A stretch of 64,000 nucleotides of DNA, taken from positions 62,001 to 126,000 of the forward strand of contig JAWPHD010001213.1 in the NCBI GenBank assembly GCA_037043455.1, given 5' to 3'. Position 1 is the first letter of the stretch. Every line of letters begins with the position of its first letter. This document shows, piece by piece, positions 63,306 through 64,000 of this stretch. The translations under genes and the position numbers were made by a program. The notes under the pieces are model-generated. The model saw only the letters and a program-made list of their open reading frames with translations, made no database searches and was not told the DNA's origin. This stretch comes from Cyrtodaria siliqua. Its lineage: Eukaryota > Mollusca > Bivalvia > Adapedonta > Hiatellidae.

Positions 63306-64000
63306 GTGCAAAAACATGGTAATGCAGATTCGTTGTCCAGTTGTGTACCTATTTCTGAACTCTGTGGACATTATAAATTGGGACAAGACCCAACACAGTT
63401 GCCCTGTGGTGGGTGCAAATTCTGTTTGAAGTTGCATAAAAACTGGTTCAACATCGCAACCGAAGTAAACGATGTACGTCCGCTGGCATCAGGATCAGTG
63501 CATACAAGTGTGTCATGTGTATGTGTCACGGTTTATGCAGTCATGAAAACCCTGTTCAGATTGGATCCTATCTGGGTAATGGGTAGGGCCTTTATCCTCA
63601 CACATGTTGGAGAGGGACGAGGTGATGATTTGGCCATGGGATCCCGGGGGTTAGTTTAAGAGTCATCAGTGATGACCCAGACTTTGCTGGACCTCGGCCC
63701 AACCTTAGTGATGGATATAAAGTGAACATGTGGATTGGGGTCATAAGAAAACAGAGCTGGTAACACTGCAAGATAAAAATCAAGATTTACAATTACTGTT
63801 GGACTGGATAAGAAATAAGTCAAAACCTAACGAGGGAGTTCTCTTTGCAGTCAGTCTGGCAGTAAAATATTATTGGATCAATAAAAAACTATTCTTTTTA
63901 GAGGACGTAGTGTTGTGGAAACATGTGGAGAAAAACAAAGATAAGGTCTTGGTGTTTCCTTTAGACCAGAAAATAAATCTTTGAAATGCATAATGATATT
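63306..64000 (+). pseudogene. Ty3/gypsy pol linker and start of integrase region
   Basis: HGNADSLSSCVPISELCGHY, then LPCGGCKFCLKLHKNW is the cysteine-bearing linker of this gypsy group. From 63,730, LLLDWIRNKSKPNEG, YYWINKKLFFLEDVVLWKHV leads to integrase, which lies past the window edge. The middle (63,480-63,720) is frame-shifted. Confidence 0.75.

Larger units (their letters stand above)
56900..64000 (+). mobile_element. Ty3/gypsy retrotransposon, nested insertions, cut by right edge
   Basis: Pieces in order: gag (56,900-57,277; 57,574-57,885; 59,132-59,500), zinc knuckle and protease remnant (59,495-60,250), linker (60,169-60,558), RT start (60,716-60,920), RT core (62,361-62,640), RNase H (62,990-63,210), linker and integrase start (63,306-64,000). 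A LINE splits gag and two Penelope-like insertions split pol. Many stops and frameshifts make it inactive. Confidence 0.9.

Overview
The window is eukaryotic, AT-rich and intron-bearing, and most of it is transposon-derived. Long tandem arrays inside transposon-like units, CR1-like LINEs carrying 2A-like peptides, tRNA-headed SINEs with a LINE-like 3' tail, Helentron-type rolling-circle coding sequence and Penelope-like reverse transcriptase debris together suggest a bivalve or another marine invertebrate. That is an inference from element types; no host gene fixes the species. All boundaries and similarities were judged by eye.

Left part (1-11 kb): a minus-strand Ty3/gypsy element runs off the left edge. 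A 64-bp minisatellite follows, with a LINE 5' fragment (2A-like motif) captured near its right end. Next come a 1.6-kb inverted repeat, a TA-flanked MITE, a 20-bp minisatellite, a Penelope-like fragment and an RNase H-bearing LINE 3' end.

Host gene 1 (11.27-24.2 kb, plus): three phase-matched exons encode a predicted secreted, cysteine-rich protein of about 112 residues: a signal-peptide exon and two six-cysteine exons. Intron 1 is about 11.8 kb and holds a 164-bp-period repeat element, a decayed CR1-like LINE, a ~102-bp satellite and two ~1.9-kb elements that start AGCTCG and end CTCTTG. One of these is inserted in the LINE and the other in the satellite, both at T-T sites.

Middle (24-39 kb): SINEs and tRNA-like heads, Penelope-like 3' ends in both orientations, and a nearly full-length L1/Tx1-like LINE (30,645-35,574, minus) with a 15-bp target-site duplication, a 1,159-codon ORF and a 34-nt G run. 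Two tandem-repeat elements in the AGCTC-start family lie to its right.

39-52 kb: three copies of a ~470-bp inverted-terminal-repeat element; two exons of an RPA-like OB-fold protein; a decayed, internally deleted Helentron (Helitron_like_N, PIF1 helicase C-terminus, AP-endonuclease); a 23-bp minisatellite; local duplications, one carrying a 744-bp inserted element; and a tRNA-Leu-derived SINE with target-site duplication.

Right part (52.6-64 kb): 200-bp and ~210-bp tandem repeats, Penelope-like 3' ends, and a second Ty3/gypsy element (plus) running to the right edge. A LINE with target-site duplication splits its gag and two Penelope-like insertions split its pol. The elements appear to act as hosts for one another; Helentron-type elements look like the main carriers of minisatellites here.
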